Source: Palsa-739 sp036512155 | GTDB lineage: Bacteria > Actinomycetota > Thermoleophilia > Gaiellales > Gaiellaceae | Reading direction: 5' to 3' | NCBI GenBank assembly: GCA_036512155.1 | Contig: DATCBD010000068.1 | Coordinates: forward strand, 1-12,445 | Length of the DNA stretch: 12,445 bases | In this document: piece by piece, positions 5,796 to 11,732 of the stretch | How positions within the stretch are numbered: the first letter of the stretch is position 1 | Layout: each line of letters begins with the position of its first letter | Position numbers and translations under genes: made by a program | The notes under the pieces: generated by a model | The model's database searches: none | Told to the model about the DNA's origin: nothing | Seen by the model: only the letters and a program-made list of their open reading frames with translations

Positions 5796-7130
5796 GTGGT
5801 CCGCGCGATCGAGGACTACGTCCGCTCGCTCGGCCTGGACGCGTACCTCGTGGGCGGCGCTGTCAGGGACGAGCTGCTCGGCCTCGAGTCGAGGGACGCC
5901 GACTTCCTCGTGCCGGGCGTCGACACCGACGCGCTCCGGGCTGCGCTCGAGCCGCACGGCCGCGTCGAGGACCTCGTCGTGGCCGATCGCCTCGTCGGAG
6001 TCCGCCTGCATCCGCGCGATCCCGGAATTCGCGCCCTCGCGCCGGCCGGGATCGAGTTCGCGCCGCCGCGCAAGGAGGTGAGCACCGGCCCGGGCCGGCA
6101 CGACTTCGAGATCGTCGCCGACCCGTCGCTGTCCGTCGAGGCCGACATGCGCCGCCGCGACTTCACGGTGAACGCGATGGCGCGACGGCTCGAAGACGGC
6201 ACGATCGTCGATCCGCTCGACGGCCGGGCGGACCTCGAGCGCCGCATCTTGCGCACGGTGTCCCCGATGAGCTTCGCCGAGGACCCGCTCCGTCTCGTGC
6301 GCGGCCTCCGCTTCGTGTCGCAGCTCGGTTTCGAGCTCGACGAGCAGACGCGCGCGCAGATGGTCGAGGAGGCGCCTGCGGTTCGACTCGTTTCGGGCGA
6401 GCGGATCGGCGGCGGGCTCGAGGCGGACGGAATGGGGGAGCTGTCGAAGCTTCTGCTCGGTGCGCGCCCGGCGGCGGCGCTCATTGCCGCGCGCGACACC
6501 GGTGTGCTCGTCGAGCTGATACCCGAGTTCGGACCGGCGCGGTATCTCGCCGATCACATCTTCGCCGTCGTCCAGGAAACGGCCGACGCCGGCGACCACC
6601 TTGCAGTGCGACTGGCAGCGCTCTTCCACGATCTCGGCAAGCCGGTCGACGACGATCCTCTCGGCCACGCGCTCGTCGGAGCGGAGATCGCGCGCGACAC
6701 ACTCCGCCGGCTGCGGTATCCCGAACGACTCGCACGCCGCGTTGTCGCGATCGTGCGCGAGCATCCGTACCGCGACGAGGACCGGCCGAGGACGCCGCTC
6801 GAAGCACGCCGCTTCTTGCTGCAGCACGGCGACGAGCTCGCATTCGACCTGGTGGCTATCCGGCTCGCGGACCTGCGTGGGAAGAACCGCGACGCAAGCG
6901 GGGTCGAAGAGCTGCACGCGCTGCTCGAGCAGGAGTTGCCGGCGCCGCACCGTCTGAGCGACCTCGCCGTCGACGGCGACGATCTGATCGCGATCGGCTT
7001 TCGCCCCGGCCCTGACCTCGGACACGCGCTGCAGGAGCTGCTCGAGCTCGTCGTCGACGATCCGAGCATGAACGACCGCGACCGCCTGCTCGAGCATGCG
7101 AAGGTGGAGGGATGGCCGGCGTCGCGCTGA
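5796..7130 (+). CDS. cca: CCA tRNA nucleotidyltransferase / poly(A) polymerase family with HD domain
   Basis: 444-residue class II nucleotidyltransferase. These enzymes add or repair the tRNA 3' CCA end from CTP and ATP, and some relatives make poly(A). The head domain has YLVGGAVRDELLG (17-29) and the catalytic aspartates in RDADFLV (Asp34, Asp36). RRRDFTVNAMA (119-129), DPLDGR and AEDPLRLVRGLRF (161-173) follow. SGERIGGGLE starts the neck. LAALFHDLGKP (273-283) is an HD motif, as in many bacterial members. Telling CCA-adding from poly(A) activity is unreliable by eye, so the symbol is tentative. GTG 5796 is chosen because the frame upstream overlaps ridA and homology begins at residues 3-17. 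The ribosome site is weak, so translation may depend on coupling to ridA. It overlaps the next gene by 19 bp. Confidence 0.88.
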   Translation: MVRAIEDYVRSLGLDAYLVGGAVRDELLGLESRDADFLVPGVDTDALRAALEPHGRVEDLVVADRLVGVRLHPRDPGIRALAPAGIEFAPPRKEVSTGPGRHDFEIVADPSLSVEADMRRRDFTVNAMARRLEDGTIVDPLDGRADLERRILRTVSPMSFAEDPLRLVRGLRFVSQLGFELDEQTRAQMVEEAPAVRLVSGERIGGGLEADGMGELSKLLLGARPAAALIAARDTGVLVELIPEFGPARYLADHIFAVVQETADAGDHLAVRLAALFHDLGKPVDDDPLGHALVGAEIARDTLRRLRYPERLARRVVAIVREHPYRDEDRPRTPLEARRFLLQHGDELAFDLVAIRLADLRGKNRDASGVEELHALLEQELPAPHRLSDLAVDGDDLIAIGFRPGPDLGHALQELLELVVDDPSMNDRDRLLEHAKVEGWPASR

Positions 7131-7852
7131 TCGACTGGGACGCGCTCGGCCCGTACCGCGTCGCCTTCTCGACGCGCGAGGGCGGCGTGAGCGAAGGCGC
7201 GTACGCGTCGCTCAACCTCGGAATCCGCACGGAGGACGATCCCGCCTCCGTCGTCGAGAACCGCCGGCGTCTGTGCGAAGCGGTGGGCGCCGACGCCGAC
7301 GCGGCCACGATGGCGTGGCAGCGGCACGGAGCGACGGTGACCCGTGCGCAGTCGCGCGGCATCGTCACGCCGGGAACGGTGTACGACCACTGCGACGGGC
7401 TGTGGAGCGATGAACGCGGCCGCGCGATGCTCCTCATCACGGCGGACTGCGTGCCGGTCGCGATCGCGCGCCGGCCCGAATCGCGCGTGCGTCCCGCCCT
7501 CGCCGTCCTGCACGTGGGCTGGCGCGGTCTGCTGGCCGGAATCGTCGCCGAGGGCGTGCGCGCGATCGGGCCTGGGAAGCTCGCGGCCGTCGTCGGCCCG
7601 GCGATCGGGCCGTGCTGCTACGAGGTGGGGGAAGAGGTCGCCGGCCCGTCGCGCGAGGCGTTCGGCGCCGACGTCGTCGTGGACGGCAAGCTCGATCTCT
7701 GGACCTGCGTCGAGCGAGCGCTCCGCGCGGCCGGCTGTGAGCACGTGGAGCGGCTCGACGTGTGCACCGCGTGCAACGGCGAGCGCTTCTTCTCCCATCG
7801 GCGCGAGCTCGGTCGCACCGGCCGCCAGGGAGTGATCGCGTACGTCACGTGA
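7112..7852 (+). CDS. pgeF: laccase-domain protein, YfiH/PgeF family
   Basis: 246-residue protein of the family first called polyphenol oxidase. Members are zinc-dependent and act on purine nucleosides, and the E. coli member trims wrongly incorporated L-Ser from UDP-MurNAc, a peptidoglycan editing role. The three metal ligands are present: His72 in WQRHGATV, Cys113 in TADCVPVA and His134 in LHVGWRGL. GPAIGPCCYEVG (162-173) and CTACNGERFFSHRREL (218-233) complete the signature. The start ATG 7112 has GGTGGAGG just upstream and lies inside the end of the nucleotidyltransferase gene, so the two are co-transcribed. Its place beside yggS and sepF is the classical arrangement in Gram-positive bacteria. 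Confidence 0.93.
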   Translation: MAGVALIDWDALGPYRVAFSTREGGVSEGAYASLNLGIRTEDDPASVVENRRRLCEAVGADADAATMAWQRHGATVTRAQSRGIVTPGTVYDHCDGLWSDERGRAMLLITADCVPVAIARRPESRVRPALAVLHVGWRGLLAGIVAEGVRAIGPGKLAAVVGPAIGPCCYEVGEEVAGPSREAFGADVVVDGKLDLWTCVERALRAAGCEHVERLDVCTACNGERFFSHRRELGRTGRQGVIAYVT

Positions 7853-7907
7853 GCCGGCGGCGATCCGCGAGCGCTACGAGCGCATCGTCGAACAAGTAGG
7901 GCCGACC

Positions 7908-8441
7908 GTGACTGTCGTCGTTGCGACGAAGTATGTCTCCGTCGACGAGATGGCCGTGCTCGCCGAAGCGGGGGTGCCGGTGGTCGGCGAAAACCGCGCG
8001 CAGGACCTGGAGGCAAAGCACGCGCGCTACGGGAACGCCTTCCGCTGGCACTTCATCGGCCACCTCCAGAGCCGCAAGGCGAAGATCGTCAACGCGACCT
8101 GCGAGCTGTGCCACTCGCTCGACTCGGAATCGGCCGCGCAGCGCCTGACGATTCCCGCGCTCGTCGAGGTGAACCTCTCCGGCGAGCCGACGAAGTCCGG
8201 CGTCGTGCCCGAGGGAGTGCCGGCGTTCGTGGAGCTGTACCCACAGGTGCGCGGGCTCATGACCATGCCGCCGGCGACGGACGACCCGGAAGCCTCGCGC
8301 CCGTACTTCCGGCGGCTGCGGGAGCTGGCCGAGGCGAACGGGCTGTCCGAGCTGTCGATGGGGACGAGCCAGGACTACGCCGTCGCGGCCGAGGAGGGAG
8401 CGACGCTCGTCAGGGTGGGCGCAGTCCTCTGGCAGGGGTAA
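7908..8441 (+). CDS. yggS: YggS/PLPBP family PLP homeostasis protein; true N terminus unresolved
   Basis: PLP-binding protein with an alanine-racemase-like barrel but no known catalysis. It buffers PLP and influences amino-acid metabolism. The PLP lysine is in VVVATKYVS (Lys8 of the 177 residues counted from GTG 7908). VGENRAQDLEAK, WHFIGHLQSRK, VEVNLSGEPTKSG, RGLMTMPP and LSMGTSQDYAVAAEEGATLVR are all typical. Homology starts earlier: the same frame from 7851 reads EPAAIRERYERIVEQVGPT, the normal first helix, yet no ATG, GTG, TTG or CTG exists between the in-frame stop at 7833 and GTG 7908. The expected start, GTG 7849 in a GTGA overlap with pgeF, is out of frame by one base. A start at 7908 would lose the first helix, so either a one-base deletion or assembly error near 7855, or an unusual start, is likely. 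Confidence 0.85.
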   Translation: MTVVVATKYVSVDEMAVLAEAGVPVVGENRAQDLEAKHARYGNAFRWHFIGHLQSRKAKIVNATCELCHSLDSESAAQRLTIPALVEVNLSGEPTKSGVVPEGVPAFVELYPQVRGLMTMPPATDDPEASRPYFRRLRELAEANGLSELSMGTSQDYAVAAEEGATLVRVGAVLWQG

Positions 8442-8444
8442 CAT
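8439..8444 (+). promoter_or_regulatory. candidate -10 element for sepF, overlapping the yggS stop
   Basis: TAACAT fits TANNNT and begins with the TAA stop of yggS. The sepF ATG follows ten bases after it, with no Shine-Dalgarno between. This suggests a second, nearly leaderless promoter for the division genes, independent of read-through from upstream. Confidence 0.42.
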
Positions 8445-8454
8445 CCGCGCAACC

Positions 8455-9012
8455 ATGGCCTTCGCCGACGTCTGGAACCGCACCCTCGTCTACTTCGGGA
8501 TCGCCGAAGAAGAGGACTGGGACGAGGACGGTTACGTCACCGACGAGGAGCTCCAGCGCGCGTATGCCGAGCGGCCGAACGTCCGCCGCCTGCCGCACCG
8601 GCGCGGCCGGCGCGAGGAGTTCGACGACTGGACCGACCCCGAGTCGGCCGCGAACGCGCGGACGAGCATCCTCCGGCCGGCCCCCGAGCCGCGGCGGCTG
8701 CGCGGCGTCGAGAGCGTGCCCGGCCCCGGCGCCGTCCGCGTGCACCTCGTCCTGCCGCGGAGCTTCAACGACGCCCAGCAGATCGCCGACCGCTTCAAGG
8801 AGGGGATGCCGGTCATCCTCAACCTCCAGGGCTCCGACCAGGAGCTCGCCAAGCGTCTCATCGACTTCGCCAGCGGCCTGACCTACGCGATGGACGGCGG
8901 CATGCAGCGCGTCGCCGACAAGGTCTTCCTGCTCACGCCCCGCAACGTCGAGGTCTCCGCCGAAGAGCGGGCCAAGATGTTGGAACGGGGCGGATTCTTC
9001 AACCAGGCGTAG
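8455..9012 (+). CDS. sepF: cell division protein SepF
   Basis: 185-residue SepF, a membrane-attached ring-forming protein that bundles and anchors FtsZ at mid-cell. The N-terminal MAFADVWNRTLVYFGI fits the amphipathic membrane-targeting helix. Residues 17-92 are an acidic then arginine-rich, probably disordered linker. The globular SepF core follows at about 93-172, with VRVHLVLPRSFNDAQQIAD, GMPVILNLQGSD, RLIDFASGLTYAMDGGMQRV and VFLLTPRNVEV. No ftsZ is in this window, so the partner must be encoded elsewhere. ATG 8455 lacks a Shine-Dalgarno but has TAACAT ten bases upstream. Confidence 0.96.
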   Translation: MAFADVWNRTLVYFGIAEEEDWDEDGYVTDEELQRAYAERPNVRRLPHRRGRREEFDDWTDPESAANARTSILRPAPEPRRLRGVESVPGPGAVRVHLVLPRSFNDAQQIADRFKEGMPVILNLQGSDQELAKRLIDFASGLTYAMDGGMQRVADKVFLLTPRNVEVSAEERAKMLERGGFFNQA

Positions 9013-9018
9013 GAAAAG

Positions 9019-9031
9019 GCCCCGACGGGGC
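9019..9031 (+). terminator. small GC hairpin between sepF and yggT
   Basis: GCCCC-GAC-GGGGC is a perfect 5-bp stem with a 3-nt loop, seven bases after the sepF stop. It has no T-run. It may attenuate read-through or only tune mRNA stability, since yggT lies 14 bases further on and has no visible promoter of its own. Confidence 0.3.
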
Positions 9032-9044
9032 GAACGCGCATTCG

Positions 9045-9356
9045 ATGGGCGTTACTGCCACCGTCACCTTGCTCGGAGATGCGATCTCGAAGGCCGAGAC
9101 GTTCGTGGACGTCTTCATCACCGTCTACACGCTCGTGATCTTCGCGTACATCCTCACGAGCTGGCTCCGGCTGCCGTATTCGCCCACGCTCAACCGGATC
9201 CAGCGCTTCCTCTACGACGTGTCGGAGCCATATCTGCGGCTCTTCCGGCGGTTCCTGCCCTCGTTCGGGCCGCTCGACCTGTCGCCGATGGTCGCGATCA
9301 TCGTGTTGTGGCTCCTCGATCGGGTGCTGATCACGGTGCTGAACCGCTTCAACTAG
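9045..9356 (+). CDS. yggT: YggT family integral membrane protein
   Basis: 103-residue membrane protein of the YggT/YlmG family. Two hydrophobic segments are visible, about residues 19-40 and 80-98, separated by the conserved SEPYLRLFRRFLPSF and GPLDLSP motifs. In Gram-positive bacteria it is encoded between sepF and divIVA. Relatives are linked to division, membrane organisation and, in plastids, nucleoid distribution, but the molecular role is unsettled. Neither a Shine-Dalgarno nor a TANNNT box is seen before ATG 9045, so the exact start is the least certain part of the call. Confidence 0.92.
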   Translation: MGVTATVTLLGDAISKAETFVDVFITVYTLVIFAYILTSWLRLPYSPTLNRIQRFLYDVSEPYLRLFRRFLPSFGPLDLSPMVAIIVLWLLDRVLITVLNRFN

Positions 9357-9371
9357 AGAGGGGAGAACCCG

Positions 9372-9830
9372 ATGGCACTCACACCAGTCGAGATTCTGCA
9401 CATGACGCCAGGCACAGGCTTCTTCGGCTACAAGCGCGGCCCGACCGACCGGCTGCTCGCGGAGATCGTCAGCAGCTTCGAGGACGTGTGGCGCGAGCGC
9501 GCCGACCTTGCTGACAAGGTCGAACAGCTCGAGAATGACCTCGTGCGCTATCGCGAGCTCGAGGCGCTGCTGCGCACGACGCTCGTCTCCGCGGAGCGCG
9601 CGTCACAGGAGTTGAAGGAGCAGGCGCGCCGCGAGGCGGAGCTCATCCTCACCGAGGCGCACCAGGAGGCGCGCGCGGTGCAGCGCCGCTCGCTGTCCGA
9701 GAACGAACGCCTCATCACCGAGACGCGGATGCTTCGAGAACGGCTCCGCACGGTGCTCGAGCTCGTCGCCGACGTCGAGGACACGCTCCACGGCCGGGAG
9801 CCGCGGATGGTCGCCCCCGAAGCGGCGTAA
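9372..9830 (+). CDS. divIVA: DivIVA domain-containing protein
   Basis: 152-residue coiled-coil protein. DivIVA/Wag31 proteins sense negative membrane curvature and recruit division or polar-growth factors at septa and poles. The N-terminal domain starts MALTPVEILHMTPGTGFFGY, matching the LTPxDI...FrGY pattern. The membrane-inserting loop reads FF where B. subtilis has Phe-Arg. From about residue 38 to 140 the sequence is heptad-like and highly charged, a long coiled coil. The protein is short, without the extended tail of mycobacterial Wag31. AGGGGAG (9359-9365), six bases before ATG 9372, is a strong ribosome site. It follows yggT by 15 bp in one unit. Confidence 0.9.
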   Translation: MALTPVEILHMTPGTGFFGYKRGPTDRLLAEIVSSFEDVWRERADLADKVEQLENDLVRYRELEALLRTTLVSAERASQELKEQARREAELILTEAHQEARAVQRRSLSENERLITETRMLRERLRTVLELVADVEDTLHGREPRMVAPEAA

Positions 9831-9831
9831 C

Positions 9832-9837
9832 TACAAT
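9832..9837 (+). promoter_or_regulatory. candidate -10 element for yggU-lspA-rluD
   Basis: TACAAT is one base from the consensus TATAAT and ends seven bases before the yggU ATG. It lies immediately after the divIVA TAA, and the gene has no strong Shine-Dalgarno. It is the best-matching leaderless-type promoter in the window, though no -35 is obvious. Confidence 0.58.
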
Positions 9838-9844
9838 TCAGGGC

Positions 9845-10156
9845 ATGAGCGCTGCCACGACGCGCCTGCGGCTGCGCGTGAGCCCCGGCAGCGGCCGGGC
9901 CGAGATCGTCGGCCGCCACGGAGACGCGTGGAAGGTGCGCGTGACTGCGCCTCCGGAACAGGGGCGCGCCAATGACGCCGTCGTGCGGCTCATGGCCGAC
10001 ACGCTTGCGTTGCCCCTCAGCGCCGTCGCCATCGTTTCGGGGCACAGCGCCCGGGACAAGATCATCGAGCTGACCGGCGTTGGTCCTGCTCTCATCGAGC
10101 GGCGCCTCGCATCGGCGTCGTCGATGGATCGAGGCAGAAAGGACCGACGTCCATGA
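9845..10156 (+). CDS. yggU: DUF167 / YggU family protein
   Basis: 103-residue protein of the small YggU (UPF0235, DUF167) family, typically about 100 residues and of unknown function. Typical features are LRLRVSPGSGRAEIVG at the N terminus, APPEQGRANDAVVRLMA in the middle (residues 35-51), and VSGHSARDKIIELTG. The fold is a small alpha/beta domain. The stop overlaps the lspA ATG (ATGA), which ties it to lipoprotein processing at the transcript level. ATG 9845 is supported by TACAAT seven bases upstream and by homology starting within ten residues. Confidence 0.9.
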   Translation: MSAATTRLRLRVSPGSGRAEIVGRHGDAWKVRVTAPPEQGRANDAVVRLMADTLALPLSAVAIVSGHSARDKIIELTGVGPALIERRLASASSMDRGRKDRRP

Positions 10157-10737
10157 GCGAGCCGCTGCGGCGTGAGGTGGATGTGAGAGTTGGCTCGTCG
10201 ACGGATGCGCTCACGCCGATCTCGGTGGCTGAGCGCTCGCTCCGCGCCGGCCCGATGCAGTGGCTCGGCCTCGCCGCGATCGGCCTCGCAGCGGTGGCGG
10301 CCGACCAACTGACGAAGCACATCGTCACCGGCCATCTTGCGCTCGACGACGGCATTCACGTCATCGGGCCGTTCTGGATCCATCACGTGCAGAACTCCGG
10401 CATCGCCTTCGGGCTCTTCGCGAGCGCGACCTCGGTCGTCATCGTCCTGACCGGGATCGCCGTCGCGTGGATGCTGCTCTTCTTCGCGCGCTCGGGCGCG
10501 CGTCATCCGGTGCTGCCCGTGGCGCTCGGCCTCGTGATCGGCGGGAGCGTGTCGAACCTGGTCGATCGCGTGCGCCTCGGCTACGTGACCGACTTCATCG
10601 ACCTGCGTTACTGGCCGGCGTTCAACCTGGCCGACAGCTTCATCGTCGTCGGCGTCGTCATCCTTCTGACCACGCTTCTCGCAGCGGAGCGGATGCCGCG
10701 CAACCGTGGCCGCCGTGACGCACCTGCGCGTTCCTGA
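10153..10737 (+). CDS. lspA: lipoprotein signal peptidase (signal peptidase II)
   Basis: 194-residue polytopic aspartyl protease that cleaves the signal peptide of diacylglyceryl-modified prolipoproteins in the cytoplasmic membrane. Conserved boxes are AADQLTKH (49-56), QNSGIAFGLF (80-89), GGSVSNLVDRVRLGYVTDFID (130-150) with catalytic Asp138, and WPAFNLADSF (154-163) with catalytic Asp161. Four membrane helices are evident at about 36-54, 90-112, 118-137 and 160-178. The first 34 residues are an extra, mostly polar N-terminal extension compared with E. coli. ATG 10153 overlaps the yggU stop and is preceded by AAAGGA at nine bases. A shorter start cannot be excluded. Confidence 0.96.
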   Translation: MSEPLRREVDVRVGSSTDALTPISVAERSLRAGPMQWLGLAAIGLAAVAADQLTKHIVTGHLALDDGIHVIGPFWIHHVQNSGIAFGLFASATSVVIVLTGIAVAWMLLFFARSGARHPVLPVALGLVIGGSVSNLVDRVRLGYVTDFIDLRYWPAFNLADSFIVVGVVILLTTLLAAERMPRNRGRRDAPARS

Positions 10738-11611
10738 GACCGCCGCCGGCGAGCGGCTCGACCGCTTCCTCGCCGGCTTGCCCGAGATCGGCTCGCGCGC
10801 CGTCGCCGAGCGGCTCCTGCGCGACGGCGGCGTGCTCGTCGACGGCAACCCGCGCTCCAAGAGCTCGCGGCTGGCCGGCGGCGAGGAGCTCGAGTTCGAG
10901 CCACCGGGCCCGGTGACGAGCACGCTTCAGCCCGAGGAGATGGAGCTGACCGTGCCGTATGAGGACGAGCACCTGCTCGTCGTCGACAAGCCGGCCGGCC
11001 TCGTCGTCCATCCGGCTCCCGGCCACGCGCAGGGGACGCTCGTCCACGGCCTTCTCGCCTACGACGTCGAGGGCGGAGAGGAGCCGGAGCGGCCGGGCAT
11101 CGTCCACCGGCTCGACCGGGACACATCCGGCCTCATGGTCGTCGCGCGGTCGCCCGAAGCGCACCGGCGCCTGCAGGAGCTCGTGCAGCAGCGTGCGCTG
11201 ACGCGGGAGTACCTGGCGCTCGTCGTGGGTCGGCCGCGATCGCGGAGCGGCACGATTGACGCTCCCATCGGGCGCGACCGGAGGGATGCGCTGCGCCACT
11301 CGCTCGACACCGACACGCCGCGCGAGGCGGTGACGCACTTCGAGGTGGAAGAGCTCCTCCGGCGACACGCGCTCCTGCGCGTGCGCCTGGAGACGGGGAG
11401 GACGCATCAGATCCGTGTCCACCTGGCCGCCGTCGACCTGCCGGTCGCCGGCGATCCCCTGTACGGCCGCGCCGGAGATCTCGGCCTCGAGCGGCAGTTC
11501 CTGCACGCAGCCCGCCTGGCCTTCCCGCACCCATTCACGGGCGAGCCGGTCGACGTGAGCTCGCCGCTCCCGGCCGACCTCGAAACCGCCCTTTCTGCGG
11601 CTCGTCGCTAA
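10706..11611 (+). CDS. rluD: RluA/RluD family 23S rRNA pseudouridine synthase
   Basis: 301-residue pseudouridine synthase of the RluA superfamily. An S4-like RNA-binding domain lies at about residues 17-60 (LDRFLAGLPEIGSRAVAERL, VLVDGN). The catalytic domain has DEHLLVVDKPAGLVVHP (87-103) and GIVHRLDRDTSGLMVVA (131-147), with Asp137 of HRLD as the catalytic residue. GRTHQIRVHLA and PVAGDPLYG follow. RluD modifies helix 69 of 23S rRNA, but paralogues share these motifs, so the exact target is inferred from S4-domain architecture and linkage to lspA. The GTG at 10706 lies within the end of lspA and has no ribosome site. GTG 10715 is an alternative start. Translation is probably coupled to lspA. 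Confidence 0.93.
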   Translation: MAAVTHLRVPETAAGERLDRFLAGLPEIGSRAVAERLLRDGGVLVDGNPRSKSSRLAGGEELEFEPPGPVTSTLQPEEMELTVPYEDEHLLVVDKPAGLVVHPAPGHAQGTLVHGLLAYDVEGGEEPERPGIVHRLDRDTSGLMVVARSPEAHRRLQELVQQRALTREYLALVVGRPRSRSGTIDAPIGRDRRDALRHSLDTDTPREAVTHFEVEELLRRHALLRVRLETGRTHQIRVHLAAVDLPVAGDPLYGRAGDLGLERQFLHAARLAFPHPFTGEPVDVSSPLPADLETALSAARR

Positions 11612-11614
11612 GCT
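11609..11614 (+). promoter_or_regulatory. candidate -10 element for rpsB, overlapping the rluD stop
   Basis: TAAGCT fits TANNNT and begins with the TAA stop of rluD. Transcription from about 11620 would give an rpsB leader of roughly 110 nt. No TTGACA-like -35 is visible, so this is tentative. Confidence 0.35.
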
Positions 11615-11625
11615 TTCCCGGGAAA
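11614..11625. promoter_or_regulatory. 12-bp perfect palindrome TTTCCCGGGAAA
   Basis: The only long perfect palindrome of mixed composition noticed in an intergenic part of the window. It starts at the last base of the candidate -10 and covers the expected transcription start, a typical operator position. As RNA it has no room for a loop, so a DNA-binding site fits better than a hairpin. Confidence 0.35.
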
Positions 11626-11637
11626 CGTCCCTCCTCC

Positions 11638-11701
11638 CCGGCGGCTCGTCCCGCGGCGCGGGTGCCGGTCCTTGAGACCGGTTGCGCCTCGGTTCCGCCG
11701 G
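11638..11701 (+). promoter_or_regulatory. structured 5' leader of rpsB
   Basis: Three nested stems can form: CCGGCGG/CCGCCGG (11638-11644 with 11695-11701), GGCGC/GCGCC (11655-11659 with 11684-11688) and CCGGTC/GACCGG (11665-11670 with 11676-11681, loop CTTGA). A competing hairpin, CCCGC-GGC-GCGGG (11650-11662), uses the same bases as the middle stem. Ribosomal protein operons are often autoregulated through such leaders, and rpsB is known to be so in E. coli. I recognise no named leader family here. Confidence 0.4.
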
Positions 11702-11732
11702 CGCTCTGCCAAACCAATCTGGAAGGAGCACC

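Noticed and set aside
5793..7798. Two long overlapping minus-strand open frames opposite the nucleotidyltransferase and pgeF
   Set aside because: Low-complexity Arg/Ala/Ser-rich translations without motifs. The plus strand carries two convincing conserved enzymes across the same bases.
7849..7899. Small open frame from GTG 7849 to the in-frame TAG at 7897-7899
   Set aside because: Only about 16 Ser/Arg-rich codons. The downstream frame carries the yggS homology, so this is better explained as the displaced yggS start than as a leader peptide.
11650..11701. Possible tRNA in the rpsB leader (CCGGT stem, loop CCTTGAG, then GGTTCCG)
   Set aside because: Position 33 of the would-be anticodon loop is C instead of T, no 7-bp acceptor stem or CCA-ready 3' end can be drawn, and the T arm does not pair properly.
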